64,000 nucleotides of DNA from a candidate division KSB1 bacterium (GTDB taxonomy: Bacteria > Zhuqueibacterota > Zhuqueibacteria > JANLFK01 > Oleimicrobiaceae), in NCBI GenBank assembly GCA_034506335.1, contig JAPDPR010000004.1:66351-130350 (forward strand), read 5' to 3'. Position 1 is the first letter of the stretch. Each line of letters begins with the position of its first letter. The notes beneath the pieces were generated by a model, which was not told the origin of the DNA, made no database searches, and worked only from the letters and a program-made list of their open reading frames with translations. This document shows positions 54,111 through 64,000 of the stretch, in pieces. A program made the position numbers and the translations under genes.

Positions 54111-54896
54111 TCACCTCTGTGTGCTGGGCAGTGGCAGGTGTGCTATCTCCCTGGCACCTTGGTCACCCATCCACTCCTTAAGCCACACCCCGTTTTGGTC
54201 GACAAGCCCAAAGGTGAAGTGGGTGATCCAATCGCCCGGGTTGAGGTACACTCCGTTCGCGATTGGCTCACACGTTGGCTCGTGCGTGTGGGCCAGTACC
54301 ACCACATCGTGGCCACGTGCAATGGTGTGCTCGGCATACGCACGGTAGTGCTGGCGTCCGCGAAACTCGCGCTGCGCTCCATGGTTCCTGCTCAGTGTGG
54401 AGAAGAACTCTGCCACTGGCACGCCCAGGTCCGGATGGACCAGGCGATACATTGCCACGCCCACAGGGTGCTGCAACACGCGCTTTAACAAGCGGTAGCC
54501 CCGGTCCCCGACATCGATGCCGTCCCCATGGCGCACAAAGACGCGCTGTCCTGCCACGTGGCCCTGGAAGGTATGCCGATGGACCACAAGGCCCACTTCT
54601 TGGGCCAGAAAATCGCGCATCCAGAAATCGTGATTGCCCGCAACGTAATGGACCTCCGTGCCGTTGTCCACCAGGTCAGCAAGCAGACGGAGGGTGCGGA
54701 AATAGCGATTGACCACTGCGTGGCGATATTCAAACCAAAAGTCGAACAGGTCGCCGCAGATGCAAAGTACGGCCACGTAGGGGGCGGCCTGAGTTAGGAA
54801 GCTATGTAAGCGGCGCACTTTTTCCTGCTCGGCCGCCTCTGCGGTGCCGCGCAAGTGCGCATCGGCGATGAATAGCGCGTGTGCCGCTGTCGTCAT
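54111..54896 (-). CDS. lpxH: UDP-2,3-diacylglucosamine diphosphatase, LpxH family
   Basis: LpxH releases UMP from UDP-2,3-diacylglucosamine to give lipid X in lipid A synthesis. The 261-aa calcineurin-type phosphoesterase has all metal-binding motifs: IADAHLRG near residue 9, GDLFDFWF, AGNHDFWM, RHGDGIDVGD and LAHTHEPT. The GDLFDFWF and NHDFWM forms are typical of LpxH-type enzymes. It supports an LPS-making outer membrane. A promoter lies at 54928-54956 just upstream, and the PBP gene follows, so LPS and wall genes are co-transcribed. Confidence 0.9.
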   Translation of the reverse strand: MTTAAHALFIADAHLRGTAEAAEQEKVRRLHSFLTQAAPYVAVLCICGDLFDFWFEYRHAVVNRYFRTLRLLADLVDNGTEVHYVAGNHDFWMRDFLAQEVGLVVHRHTFQGHVAGQRVFVRHGDGIDVGDRGYRLLKRVLQHPVGVAMYRLVHPDLGVPVAEFFSTLSRNHGAQREFRGRQHYRAYAEHTIARGHDVVVLAHTHEPTCEPIANGVYLNPGDWITHFTFGLVDQNGVWLKEWMGDQGAREIAHLPLPSTQR

Positions 54897-54927
54897 GGTC
54901 AGCGCCTCATCCTCTCCAGTGCGACAG

Positions 54928-54956
54928 AATGTAACGAACTAATAAGCAACATGCAA
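54928..54956 (-). promoter_or_regulatory. Predicted promoter of lpxH
   Basis: On the minus strand, TTGCAT (54951-54956), a 17-base spacer and TACATT (54928-54933). Transcription would begin near 54921, about 25 bases before lpxH. It lies beyond the clpC terminator at 55007-55048. Confidence 0.55.
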
Positions 54957-55006
54957 GTGTTTCTTCACCGCCCCCCTGGGTGAGGCCCCTCGCTGCGGTG
55001 CCCCGC

Positions 55007-55048
55007 AAAAAAAGCGCCCGCTCCAGAACTCCGATCCCCTTGCGGGCG
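55007..55048 (-). terminator. Intrinsic terminator of the clpC operon
   Basis: On the minus strand a 7-bp GC stem (CGCCCGC with GCGGGCG, 20-base loop) is followed by C and seven T (55007-55013). It lies 53 bases past the clpC stop and closes the alr-to-clpC operon. Confidence 0.75.
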
Positions 55049-55100
55049 AGTATCCTGGAACGGGTGCATAGGGTGCAGATGTCCGCGCCGAAGCCGCGGC

Positions 55101-57587
<2,487 letters not shown>

Positions 57588-57671
57588 GGCAGCCACTCCT
57601 CTATTTCCTGGTCGCCCGTCCAATCCACCCACCACCCGGCACGCGGACGACGACTCCTTTCCCTCTTCATC

Positions 57672-58772
57672 TCAAATGCCCAAATACTCGCGCACGAACT
57701 GGGCACGGTAAGCGTCGCGTTCTTCTCCTCCCATCTCCCTGCCGGCCCGCTTTTGCAAATGCGCCGGCAATGCAATCACCAATAGCTCGTTCAGCGCCCT
57801 GCGAGGGATGGGCGGCAAAAGCCCCATGTCGCTTCCCACCCGGACCGCTGAGAGCAGGTTGGTCAATTCCAGGGAGGAGAGAAGCTGGGCATTCTTCAAC
57901 ACCGCTATTGCTCGGTAGACCACATCTTTGAGCCGCAGCGGCCTTTGCTGAAGCAGCCGCGCCCGTGCTTCGCGTTCCAAGGCCACCAGGCGCTCTGCAA
58001 TCCCCTGCACCCGTTTGACGATCGCCTTCTCGGCCCTCCCCAGCGTGAGCTGGTTGGAGATCTGAAATATGTGCCCCTGCACGCGACTGCCTTCGCCGTA
58101 GAAACCCCTCACCGTGATTTCGCTTCCGGCGAATTCCTTTAGAGCCTTGTCCACCTCATCCAGAATCGCCAATCCCGGCAGGTGGGCAAAGATCGACACC
58201 CGCATCCCGGTCCCGGTGTTGGTGGGACAGGCAGTAAGGTACCCGAACTGTTCCGAAAAATCATAATCCAGCACCGCTGCCAGGTCTTCGTCCAGGGCGC
58301 TCAGGACCTCCCATGCCTGGTCGATGCGCAATCCAGAGCAGATGACCTGCAGGCGCAGGTGGTCCTCCTCGTTGACCATGACGGCCACGCTCTGCGTATG
58401 GTCAACGAACACCGCCGCCTGTTCGGTCCGTTCGGCCAACTGCGGGCTAATGAGCCTCCGCTCCATGAGGAACCGCCGGTCCAGCGGCGACAGGGCGTCC
58501 ACCGCGATCTCTAGCCCCTTGGCCAAAGCAGGACTGGTAGCCGTTGCTTCGGCCACCTGGGCGCGCACCTTTTCGCGCTCCTCGGCGGGGGCTGTTCCAG
58601 GGAAGCGCACGCCACGCAGGTTGCGGGCCAACCGCACTCTGCTGGTGATGATGATATCAGCCTCGGGACCGCTGCCGTCCAACCAGCTGCACAGGTGCTC
58701 TTCTAAGAACCCGATCGCCTGCGCGGCGGCCGTTCGTGCCCCCGTGCCTCTGTGTTCTTCATCGGCTTCCAT
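57672..58772 (-). CDS. mcsB: Protein arginine kinase McsB
   Basis: McsB phosphorylates arginine in proteins and so marks them for ClpC-ClpP. The 366-aa protein has the phosphagen-kinase fold with SRVRLARNLRG at 44-54, NEEDH at 134-138, CPTNTGTGMR at 182-191, FYGEGSR with E227, and the C-terminal RDAYRA (352-357), which is the RDxxRA phospho-arginine binding motif of genuine McsB. So the active-site and allosteric residues are present. It overlaps mcsA by 14 bases and lies 84 bp before clpC. Confidence 0.94.
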   Translation of the reverse strand: MEADEEHRGTGARTAAAQAIGFLEEHLCSWLDGSGPEADIIITSRVRLARNLRGVRFPGTAPAEEREKVRAQVAEATATSPALAKGLEIAVDALSPLDRRFLMERRLISPQLAERTEQAAVFVDHTQSVAVMVNEEDHLRLQVICSGLRIDQAWEVLSALDEDLAAVLDYDFSEQFGYLTACPTNTGTGMRVSIFAHLPGLAILDEVDKALKEFAGSEITVRGFYGEGSRVQGHIFQISNQLTLGRAEKAIVKRVQGIAERLVALEREARARLLQQRPLRLKDVVYRAIAVLKNAQLLSSLELTNLLSAVRVGSDMGLLPPIPRRALNELLVIALPAHLQKRAGREMGGEERDAYRAQFVREYLGI

Positions 58773-59292
58773 GATTCGGCCTGGCGCGCTGACGAAGCTG
58801 AGCCTCCAGATCCGTAATCAAATCCCTCAGGCGTGCCGCCTCTTCGAATTCCTCCTTGGCTACCGCCTCCTGGAGCCGCTGCCGCAACTGCTCGATGTTG
58901 GGGTGCTCTTTTGCCTCACGGAATGCAGGCGGACGCGTGCCAATGTGCTTATTGCTCCCATGAATGCGCCGCAGAATAAACTTGAGGTCCTCAGAGAAAG
59001 TTTCATAACACCTCCCGCACCCCAACAGCCCTGTGCGCTCAAAGTCGTCCTTCGTGATGCCACAATGTTCACACTTGAGTGAGCCCACCGTGCGGGTGGT
59101 CCCCGCAAGCTGCGCGCCAAGAAAGCCCACAATCATCGCGCCGAAGGCAGAGGGGAGCGCCCCGAACGGGATGCCTAACCCCTTCTCCTCTGCGCACTGC
59201 TTGCACAGATGGAGCTCCGTGTGCTCATCGTTTATGACCTGGGTCAACTTGAGCGTAGCCGGGTTGACCCCACACAGGTCACAGAGTATCAT
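58759..59292 (-). CDS. mcsA: McsA, activator of McsB
   Basis: The 177-aa protein has four CxxC zinc knuckles (C4/C7, C30/C33, C74/C77, C92/C95) and a C-terminal UVR domain (about 134-168, VAKEEFEEAARLRDLI). McsA binds and activates McsB and bridges to ClpC. Between the knuckle pairs is a short Ala/Gly-rich linker. It overlaps lolD by four bases (ATGA) and mcsB by 14, so the three are translationally coupled. No ctsR gene precedes it, unlike the Bacillus operon. Confidence 0.92.
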   Translation of the reverse strand: MILCDLCGVNPATLKLTQVINDEHTELHLCKQCAEEKGLGIPFGALPSAFGAMIVGFLGAQLAGTTRTVGSLKCEHCGITKDDFERTGLLGCGRCYETFSEDLKFILRRIHGSNKHIGTRPPAFREAKEHPNIEQLRQRLQEAVAKEEFEEAARLRDLITDLEAQLRQRARPNHGSR

Positions 59293-59993
59293 GGCCGCTT
59301 TGCCACCGTGTTGTTCTTGATCCGCCCGTCATAAAGCTCGACGACGCGGTCTGCCTGGCGCGCCAATTCCAGGTTGTGCGTCACGATGATCAGCGTGCGA
59401 TTATGCTTTCTGCTCAGCTCCCACATTAACGCGTTCAGCGCCCGGCTGGACTGCAGGTCGAGGTTGCCGGATGGCTCGTCGGCCAGAACGAGCTGCGGCC
59501 GGTTGATAAGGGCGCGCGCCACGGCCACGCGTTGCTGCTCGCCGCCCGACAGCTCGGACGGTCGATGCCCGGCGCGGTTTTCCAGCCCTACTTCGGCCAG
59601 CAGGGTCATGCCCACATCCTCCAGCTCCCGGCGCGGATAGCCGGCGATCATCCCCGGAAGAATCACGTTCTCCAGAGCCGTCAACTCCGGCAAGAGGTGG
59701 TGAAACTGGAACACAAACCCGGCCCGCCGGTTGCGAAACTCGGCCAAGGCGCGGTCATCCAGGGCAAACACGTCCTGCCCATCGATGAATACCCGACCCT
59801 CACTGGGACGATCAAGGGCGCCCAAAATGTGCAGCAACGTGCTCTTGCCCACCCCGGAAGGCCCCACCACAGCCACGATCTCGCCTTCCATCACCTCCAG
59901 GTCGATCCCCTTGAGCACGTGCAGGCTACCTCGCCCCATGGGGTAACTCTTGTGCAAGTTCGATGCAACCAGTACCGGCTTCTGCTGCGCCAT
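59289..59993 (-). CDS. lolD: LolD-type lipoprotein-release ABC ATPase
   Basis: The 234-aa ATPase has Walker [10 protein letters not shown], the [15 protein letters not shown] signature, Walker [13 protein letters not shown] and a switch histidine in [10 protein letters not shown]. It belongs to the MacB/LolD subfamily ([18 protein letters not shown]). With LolC/E it extracts lipoproteins from the inner membrane for transfer to the outer membrane. It is 3 bp after lolC/E and overlaps mcsA by 4 bases. Confidence 0.94.
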   Translation of the reverse strand: MAQQKPVLVASNLHKSYPMGRGSLHVLKGIDLEVMEGEIVAVVGPSGVGKSTLLHILGALDRPSEGRVFIDGQDVFALDDRALAEFRNRRAGFVFQFHHLLPELTALENVILPGMIAGYPRRELEDVGMTLLAEVGLENRAGHRPSELSGGEQQRVAVARALINRPQLVLADEPSGNLDLQSSRALNALMWELSRKHNRTLIIVTHNLELARQADRVVELYDGRIKNNTVAKRP

Positions 59994-59996
59994 TCT

Positions 59997-61241
59997 CTAC
60001 TCGTATCGTATCGCCTGCACCGGATCCAATCGCGAGGCTTTCCACGCCGGATACAGGGTCGCCAAATAGCTGATGAGAATCGCCGCCAGGCTCACCCACA
60101 CAAAATCCGTCCACTTCATCAGCACAGGGAGGAAGCTGATGATGTACACATCGCCTGGCAGAGAGAACCACTTGTACTCCAACTGCGACCAGCAAAGCAC
60201 GTACCCAGCGACGCACCCCAACACCGTGCCGACAGCGCCGGTGATGAGCCCTTCCAACACGAAAATCTTCATGATGCTGCGCGCTGTTGCCCCCATGGAC
60301 TTGAGGATGCCGATCTCCTTGGTCTTTTCCAACACGATCATGATCAGCGTGCTGGCGATGTTAAAGGCCGCCACCATGATGATCAGGCTGAGGATAATGA
60401 ACGCGGCCCACTTTTCGATCTGCATCCAAGAGAAGAGATTGCGATTCATGTCGAACCAGGTGGTGGTACGATAGGGGTACCCGAGGCGATTGTCGATCTG
60501 CTGCGCCACCCAGCGGGCATGAGAAAGTTGGTCCAACCGCAACTCCAGGCCAGTCACCGCCTGCCCCATCTTGAAAAGCTTCTGGGCGGATTCCAGGGAG
60601 ATGTAGGCAAAGGTGTCGTCGTACTGGTAGAGCCCCGTCTGGAAGTAACCGGTCACCCGGAACTGCATCACCGGGGGCATGGGGCCAAGCAGCCCGGTGA
60701 CGCCCACAGGACTGATCACGGTGACCTTGTCACCAATACCCACCACAAGCTTGTCCGCCAGGTTGAAGCCGAGGACAATTCCTGGCAATGGGCGCTCCCC
60801 TTCACCCCCTTCAATCATCCCCAGGTCAAGTGAGCCATAGACGATATTCCGTTCCAGGTCGGAGACCTTGACGACCGTAGCCGGGTCCACCCCTTTCAAG
60901 ATCACGCCTTCGCCGGTGCTTTCCGACGAGCGTATGAGGCCTTTGTCCACGATGTACGGTGAGATCCCCAGGACGTGTGGCACGTCCTGGATCTGGGCCA
61001 CCACTCGCTGATAGTCCTCGATGCCGCGGTCATGGTAGGTGCCTACGCGCACGTGCGCGTCAAAGCCGACGATGCGCGATCGCACCTCGCTTTCAAAGCC
61101 GTTCATCACCGAGAGCACAATAATCAACGCTGCTACCCCGATCATCACGCCCAGCACGGAGATGTAGGTGATCAGGGACACAAACCCGGTGCGACGCTTG
61201 GAGCGCAGGTGGCGACTGGCAATGAAAAGTTCGAAGCTCAT
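59997..61241 (-). CDS. lolC: LolC/E-type lipoprotein-release permease
   Basis: The 414-aa protein has one N-terminal span, a periplasmic MacB_PCD-like domain and three C-terminal spans of the FtsX type. It begins [22 protein letters not shown], characteristic of LolC/LolE. Only one such gene is next to lolD, so it may act as a homodimer (LolF-like) instead of a LolC/LolE pair. Gap to lysS is 7 bp. Confidence 0.93.
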   Translation of the reverse strand: MSFELFIASRHLRSKRRTGFVSLITYISVLGVMIGVAALIIVLSVMNGFESEVRSRIVGFDAHVRVGTYHDRGIEDYQRVVAQIQDVPHVLGISPYIVDKGLIRSSESTGEGVILKGVDPATVVKVSDLERNIVYGSLDLGMIEGGEGERPLPGIVLGFNLADKLVVGIGDKVTVISPVGVTGLLGPMPPVMQFRVTGYFQTGLYQYDDTFAYISLESAQKLFKMGQAVTGLELRLDQLSHARWVAQQIDNRLGYPYRTTTWFDMNRNLFSWMQIEKWAAFIILSLIIMVAAFNIASTLIMIVLEKTKEIGILKSMGATARSIMKIFVLEGLITGAVGTVLGCVAGYVLCWSQLEYKWFSLPGDVYIISFLPVLMKWTDFVWVSLAAILISYLATLYPAWKASRLDPVQAIRYE

Positions 61242-61248
61242 GGTTTTC

Positions 61249-62775
61249 TCAGTGCTCTGGCCGCATGTGCGGGAAAAGGATCACATCCCGCAGGGAGTGG
61301 GAATCGGTGAGCAGCATTACCAAGCGATCCACGCCGATACCCAGACCTGCGGTCGGCGGCATCCCATACTCCAAGGCCCGGATGTAGTCTTGGTCCAACA
61401 CCTGTGCCTCTTCGAACCCGGCCTCGCGCAGGCGCATCTGCGCCTGGAAGCGTGCCAGCTGGTCAACGGGGTCGTTAAGTTCCGAAAATGCGTTGCCGAT
61501 CTCCTGTCCGGCGATGTAGGGCTCAAAGCGCTCCACCAGGCGCGGGTCGTCACGATGTTTCTTGGCCAATGGAGATAGCTCTATCGGGTAGTCCATGACG
61601 AAGGTCGGTTGCACCAGGTGGGGCTGCACACAGCGGCTGAATAGCTCGTCGATGATCTTCCCCCTGTCCCAGAAACCCTCGACTTCCACCCCCTGTTGGC
61701 TGGCCACAGCTCGTAGTTCCTCAACGTCGGCTCCAAGGAGGTCCTTGCCGGTGTACTCCCGCAAGGCGTCGAACATCTTCAGGCGCCTCCAGGGCGGTTT
61801 TAGGTCGATGCGCTGCCCCTGGTACACGATCGTGGTGCTACCTGTGACCTCTTCGGCGATGGTGCTGATCATCTGCTCCACCAGCTCCATCATGAAGTAA
61901 TAGTCCTCGTAGGCCACATAGAGTTCCATCATGGTGAACTCGGGGTTATGGGACCTGTCCATCCCCTCGTTGCGAAAGTCCTTGCCGATCTCGTACACCC
62001 CTTCGAAGCCGCCGACGATCAGGCGCTTGAGGTATAACTCGTCGGCGATGCGCAGGTAGAGCTTCATGTCCAGCGCGTTGTGGTGGGTGATGAACGGCCT
62101 GGCCGTGGCCCCTCCGTAGATGGGCTGCAGCACAGGGGTCTCCACCTCTACGTAGCCACGCTCGTCCAAGAACCGGCGCATGGCGCGCACAATCTGGGTC
62201 CTTTTGAGAAAGACCTCCCGGACCCACGGGTTGACCACCAGGTCAACGTAGCGTTGTCGATAGCGCAGCTCCACATCGGCAAACTGGTCAAAGACCTGAC
62301 GCTGGCCATCTATCTCGCGCTCCTTCACTATCGGGAGAGGACGCAGGCTCTTGGCGAGCAGGCTAAACTCCTTGACCAGCACCGTAATCTCGCCGGTCTT
62401 GGTGCGAAAGACCTCGCCCCTTACTCCCACAAAGTCGCCGATGTCGACAAGGTCGAATACCTCGTACGCCTTCTCGCCCACGTGGTCGAGGCGGACGTAG
62501 ACCTGAATCTTTGCGGAGGCGTCGGCAATATGGGCAAAGGTGGCCTTGCCCATGCGCCGCAAGGACATGACCCGTCCGGCCAGGGCCACTTCCTTGCCCT
62601 GGTAGCCGGCAAAGTCATCCAGCACCTGCCGCGCCACTACCGTGCGCCGGAAATGATACGGGTACGGGTTGACCGCCAGCTCTGTCAGGCGCGCTAACTT
62701 CTGGCGGCGCACCCGCATCACTTCATTCAGTTCCTCGGCTGCAACCGTGACAGCGTTTTCCTCGGGATTATCCAT
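61249..62775 (-). CDS. lysS: Lysyl-tRNA synthetase, class II
   Basis: The 508-aa class II synthetase has an N-terminal OB-fold anticodon-binding domain and a catalytic core with motif 2 (FRNEGMDRSHNPEFTMMELY) and motif 3 (GLGIGVDRLVMLL). Length and motifs are standard. It overlaps alr by 8 bases and precedes lolC/E by 7, so it is embedded in a mixed operon for wall, translation, lipoprotein export and proteolysis. Confidence 0.97.
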   Translation of the reverse strand: MDNPEENAVTVAAEELNEVMRVRRQKLARLTELAVNPYPYHFRRTVVARQVLDDFAGYQGKEVALAGRVMSLRRMGKATFAHIADASAKIQVYVRLDHVGEKAYEVFDLVDIGDFVGVRGEVFRTKTGEITVLVKEFSLLAKSLRPLPIVKEREIDGQRQVFDQFADVELRYRQRYVDLVVNPWVREVFLKRTQIVRAMRRFLDERGYVEVETPVLQPIYGGATARPFITHHNALDMKLYLRIADELYLKRLIVGGFEGVYEIGKDFRNEGMDRSHNPEFTMMELYVAYEDYYFMMELVEQMISTIAEEVTGSTTIVYQGQRIDLKPPWRRLKMFDALREYTGKDLLGADVEELRAVASQQGVEVEGFWDRGKIIDELFSRCVQPHLVQPTFVMDYPIELSPLAKKHRDDPRLVERFEPYIAGQEIGNAFSELNDPVDQLARFQAQMRLREAGFEEAQVLDQDYIRALEYGMPPTAGLGIGVDRLVMLLTDSHSLRDVILFPHMRPEH

Positions 62776-63901
62776 CGCTTTTGTTGCCTGTCGGCTGCCC
62801 TACGTACACCCTCGGCACGCGGGCCGAAACCCAGCAGGTGACCTCGTAGGGGATGGTGCGGAGCATTTCACAAATGGAGTACATGCTAATTTCCTCTTCC
62901 CCCTGCCGGCCAAGAAGCACCACTTCCTCGCCGGGCTGGACCTCACTGTGTGGGCCCAGGTCGACCATGATCTGATCCATGCACACCCTACCCACGACGG
63001 GGTAGCGCTTGCCTCTGATCAGCACCTCCGCCTGATTGGAGAGCAAGCGGTTGTAGCCATCAGCATAGCCCACCGGGAGCGTTGCGATGGTGGTGGACTC
63101 GGTGGCGATAAACTGCCGGCCATAGCTGATGCTGGTGCCGCGCTCGATCTTCTTTACGAAAAGCACCCTCGTCTTCAACGTCATCGCCGGACGCAAGGGG
63201 ACGCTCCGGCTCACTTCCGGCGACGGATAGTAGCCGTACATCATCACCCCAGGCCGAACCATGTCAAAATAGCTGGCGGGGAGATCCAAGATCGCCCCGC
63301 TGTTGGCCGCGTGCCGCAGTAGCTTAAACCCCAGCTGTTGAGCACCGACGAGCACCTGATTGAAGCGGGCAAGCTGCAGCTCGGCAAATGCCTTGTCCTT
63401 CTCATCAGAGGTGGCAAAATGGGTGTAGATGCCTTCGGCGCGCACTCCCTCCACTGATGCCAGCCAGCGCAAGAAGTCGACGGCCTCCTTCCAGTCCACC
63501 CCCACGCGACCCATGCCCGTGTCCACCTTGACGTGCACCGGCATCGGTCGGTTCGCGCGCCTGGCCTCTTTCGCCAGGGCCTCTACTGCCTCGCGCGTGT
63601 AGACAGTAGCGATGAGGTGGTGTTCCGCAAAGAGCGGCGCCTGCTCTGGGACTGTGCCACCGAACACCAGAATTGGCGCTTTCACTCCCTGCGCGCGCAA
63701 CTCCGCCCCCTCCTCCACCAACGCCACCGCCAGGTAGTCGGCACCGCTGGCCAAAGCCGCCGTCGCCACCTGCGCCGCGCCGTGCCCGTAGGCATTGGCC
63801 TTCACCACCGCCATGACGCGGGCGGGGGATACCTTCTTTCTGATCTGCGCGATATTGTGCGCGATGGCACCCAGGTCGATCTCCGCCCACGTGGGCCGCA
63901 C
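62768..63901 (-). CDS. alr: Alanine racemase
   Basis: Alr interconverts L- and D-alanine for peptidoglycan. The 377-aa fold type III enzyme has the PLP lysine in VVKANAYGHG (K34), a catalytic tyrosine in TSISYGRQF, and CMDQIMVDLG near the end. The start is GTG at 63901, with GGAGG five bases upstream. It overlaps lysS by 8 bases. The next gene upstream ends at 63937, 35 bp away, so the operon may extend beyond the window. Confidence 0.96.
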   Translation of the reverse strand: MRPTWAEIDLGAIAHNIAQIRKKVSPARVMAVVKANAYGHGAAQVATAALASGADYLAVALVEEGAELRAQGVKAPILVFGGTVPEQAPLFAEHHLIATVYTREAVEALAKEARRANRPMPVHVKVDTGMGRVGVDWKEAVDFLRWLASVEGVRAEGIYTHFATSDEKDKAFAELQLARFNQVLVGAQQLGFKLLRHAANSGAILDLPASYFDMVRPGVMMYGYYPSPEVSRSVPLRPAMTLKTRVLFVKKIERGTSISYGRQFIATESTTIATLPVGYADGYNRLLSNQAEVLIRGKRYPVVGRVCMDQIMVDLGPHSEVQPGEEVVLLGRQGEEEISMYSICEMLRTIPYEVTCWVSARVPRVYVGQPTGNKSDG

Positions 63902-63936
63902 CTTCTCCTCCGTTCCTCAGCGCTCCGTTCTGTTCT

Positions 63937-64000
63937 TTAGCCGATGTGCGCCAGCCATAGTACGCCCAACGCCACCGTCAGCACAGTGATGGGGACGCCC
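63937..64000 (-). CDS. C-terminal end of a membrane protein (partial)
   Basis: Twenty codons run from the right edge to a TAA at 63937-63939, reading GVPITVLTVALGVLWLAHIG, a hydrophobic segment fit for a final membrane span. It is on the same strand as alr and 35 bp upstream, so it is probably a gene of the same operon. The family cannot be told. Confidence 0.5.
   Translation of the reverse strand, partial: GVPITVLTVALGVLWLAHIG

Noticed and set aside
59532..60833. Long open frame on the plus strand opposite lolD and lolC/E
   Set aside because: Antisense to two clear genes and without any protein-like motif.

Overview
The window looks like chromosome from an uncultured, GC-rich, Gram-negative (diderm) bacterium, most likely of the FCB supergroup (KSB1/Calditrichota/Zixibacteria-like); this placement is an inference. 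The reasons are: lipoprotein export (LolC/E, LolD), LpxH and an ADP-heptose enzyme indicate an outer membrane with LPS; a secreted subtilase ends in a FlgD-Ig-like 'YPNPF' domain typical of that supergroup; and eight readable promoters combine a TTG-type -35 with a -10 mostly of the form TAnnTT, related to the Bacteroidota -7 box. The yggS-divIVA and mcsA-mcsB-clpC neighbourhoods are better known from Gram-positives. I found no rRNA, tRNA, CRISPR array, insertion sequence or phage gene.

Layout. 0-3.5 kb (+): a GH38 alpha-mannosidase whose start codon straddles the left edge, and a fused heptose nucleotidyltransferase/GmhB phosphatase. 3.8-25.5 kb (-): a long housekeeping run holding rluD, lspA, a DksA-type protein, ileS, punA, a lipoprotein, divIVA, yggS, PPi-type phosphofructokinase, fabH, a PAP2/Aur1-like lipid enzyme, pyk, comEC, coaE, a large secreted S8 protease and a GT2 glycosyltransferase. 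Promoters are visible before yggS, the PAP2 gene and the GT2 gene. 25.9-31.6 kb (-): an L-arabinose operon (SSS symporter-araB-araD-araA) behind a TTGACA-N17-TAAAAT promoter and a leader of about 480 nt.

32.6-54.9 kb is an envelope-rich region. It holds a small GlsB-like membrane protein, a class C-type serine hydrolase, a lipoprotein, an AmpG-like permease with a large periplasmic insert, rocD, four exported proteins of unknown role (glycine-rich protein, class A-type serine hydrolase, zinc metallopeptidase, TIM-barrel-like lipoprotein), then pbpC, a thioester alpha-2-macroglobulin, a second class A PBP and lpxH. 55-64 kb (-) is one tight operon: alr-lysS-lolC/E-lolD-mcsA-mcsB-clpC, closed by an intrinsic terminator at 55007-55048, with the last 20 codons of another membrane protein at the right edge.

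How it fits together: arabinose is converted to xylulose-5-phosphate and fed towards glycolysis, whose PFK step appears PPi-dependent and so reversible. Isoleucyl-tRNA synthetase carries a rearranged HIGH motif (GIHH) of the kind linked to mupirocin hyper-resistance. ClpC with McsA/McsB has the residues expected of an arginine-phosphorylation protein quality-control system. Much of the rest builds, remodels or protects the envelope.
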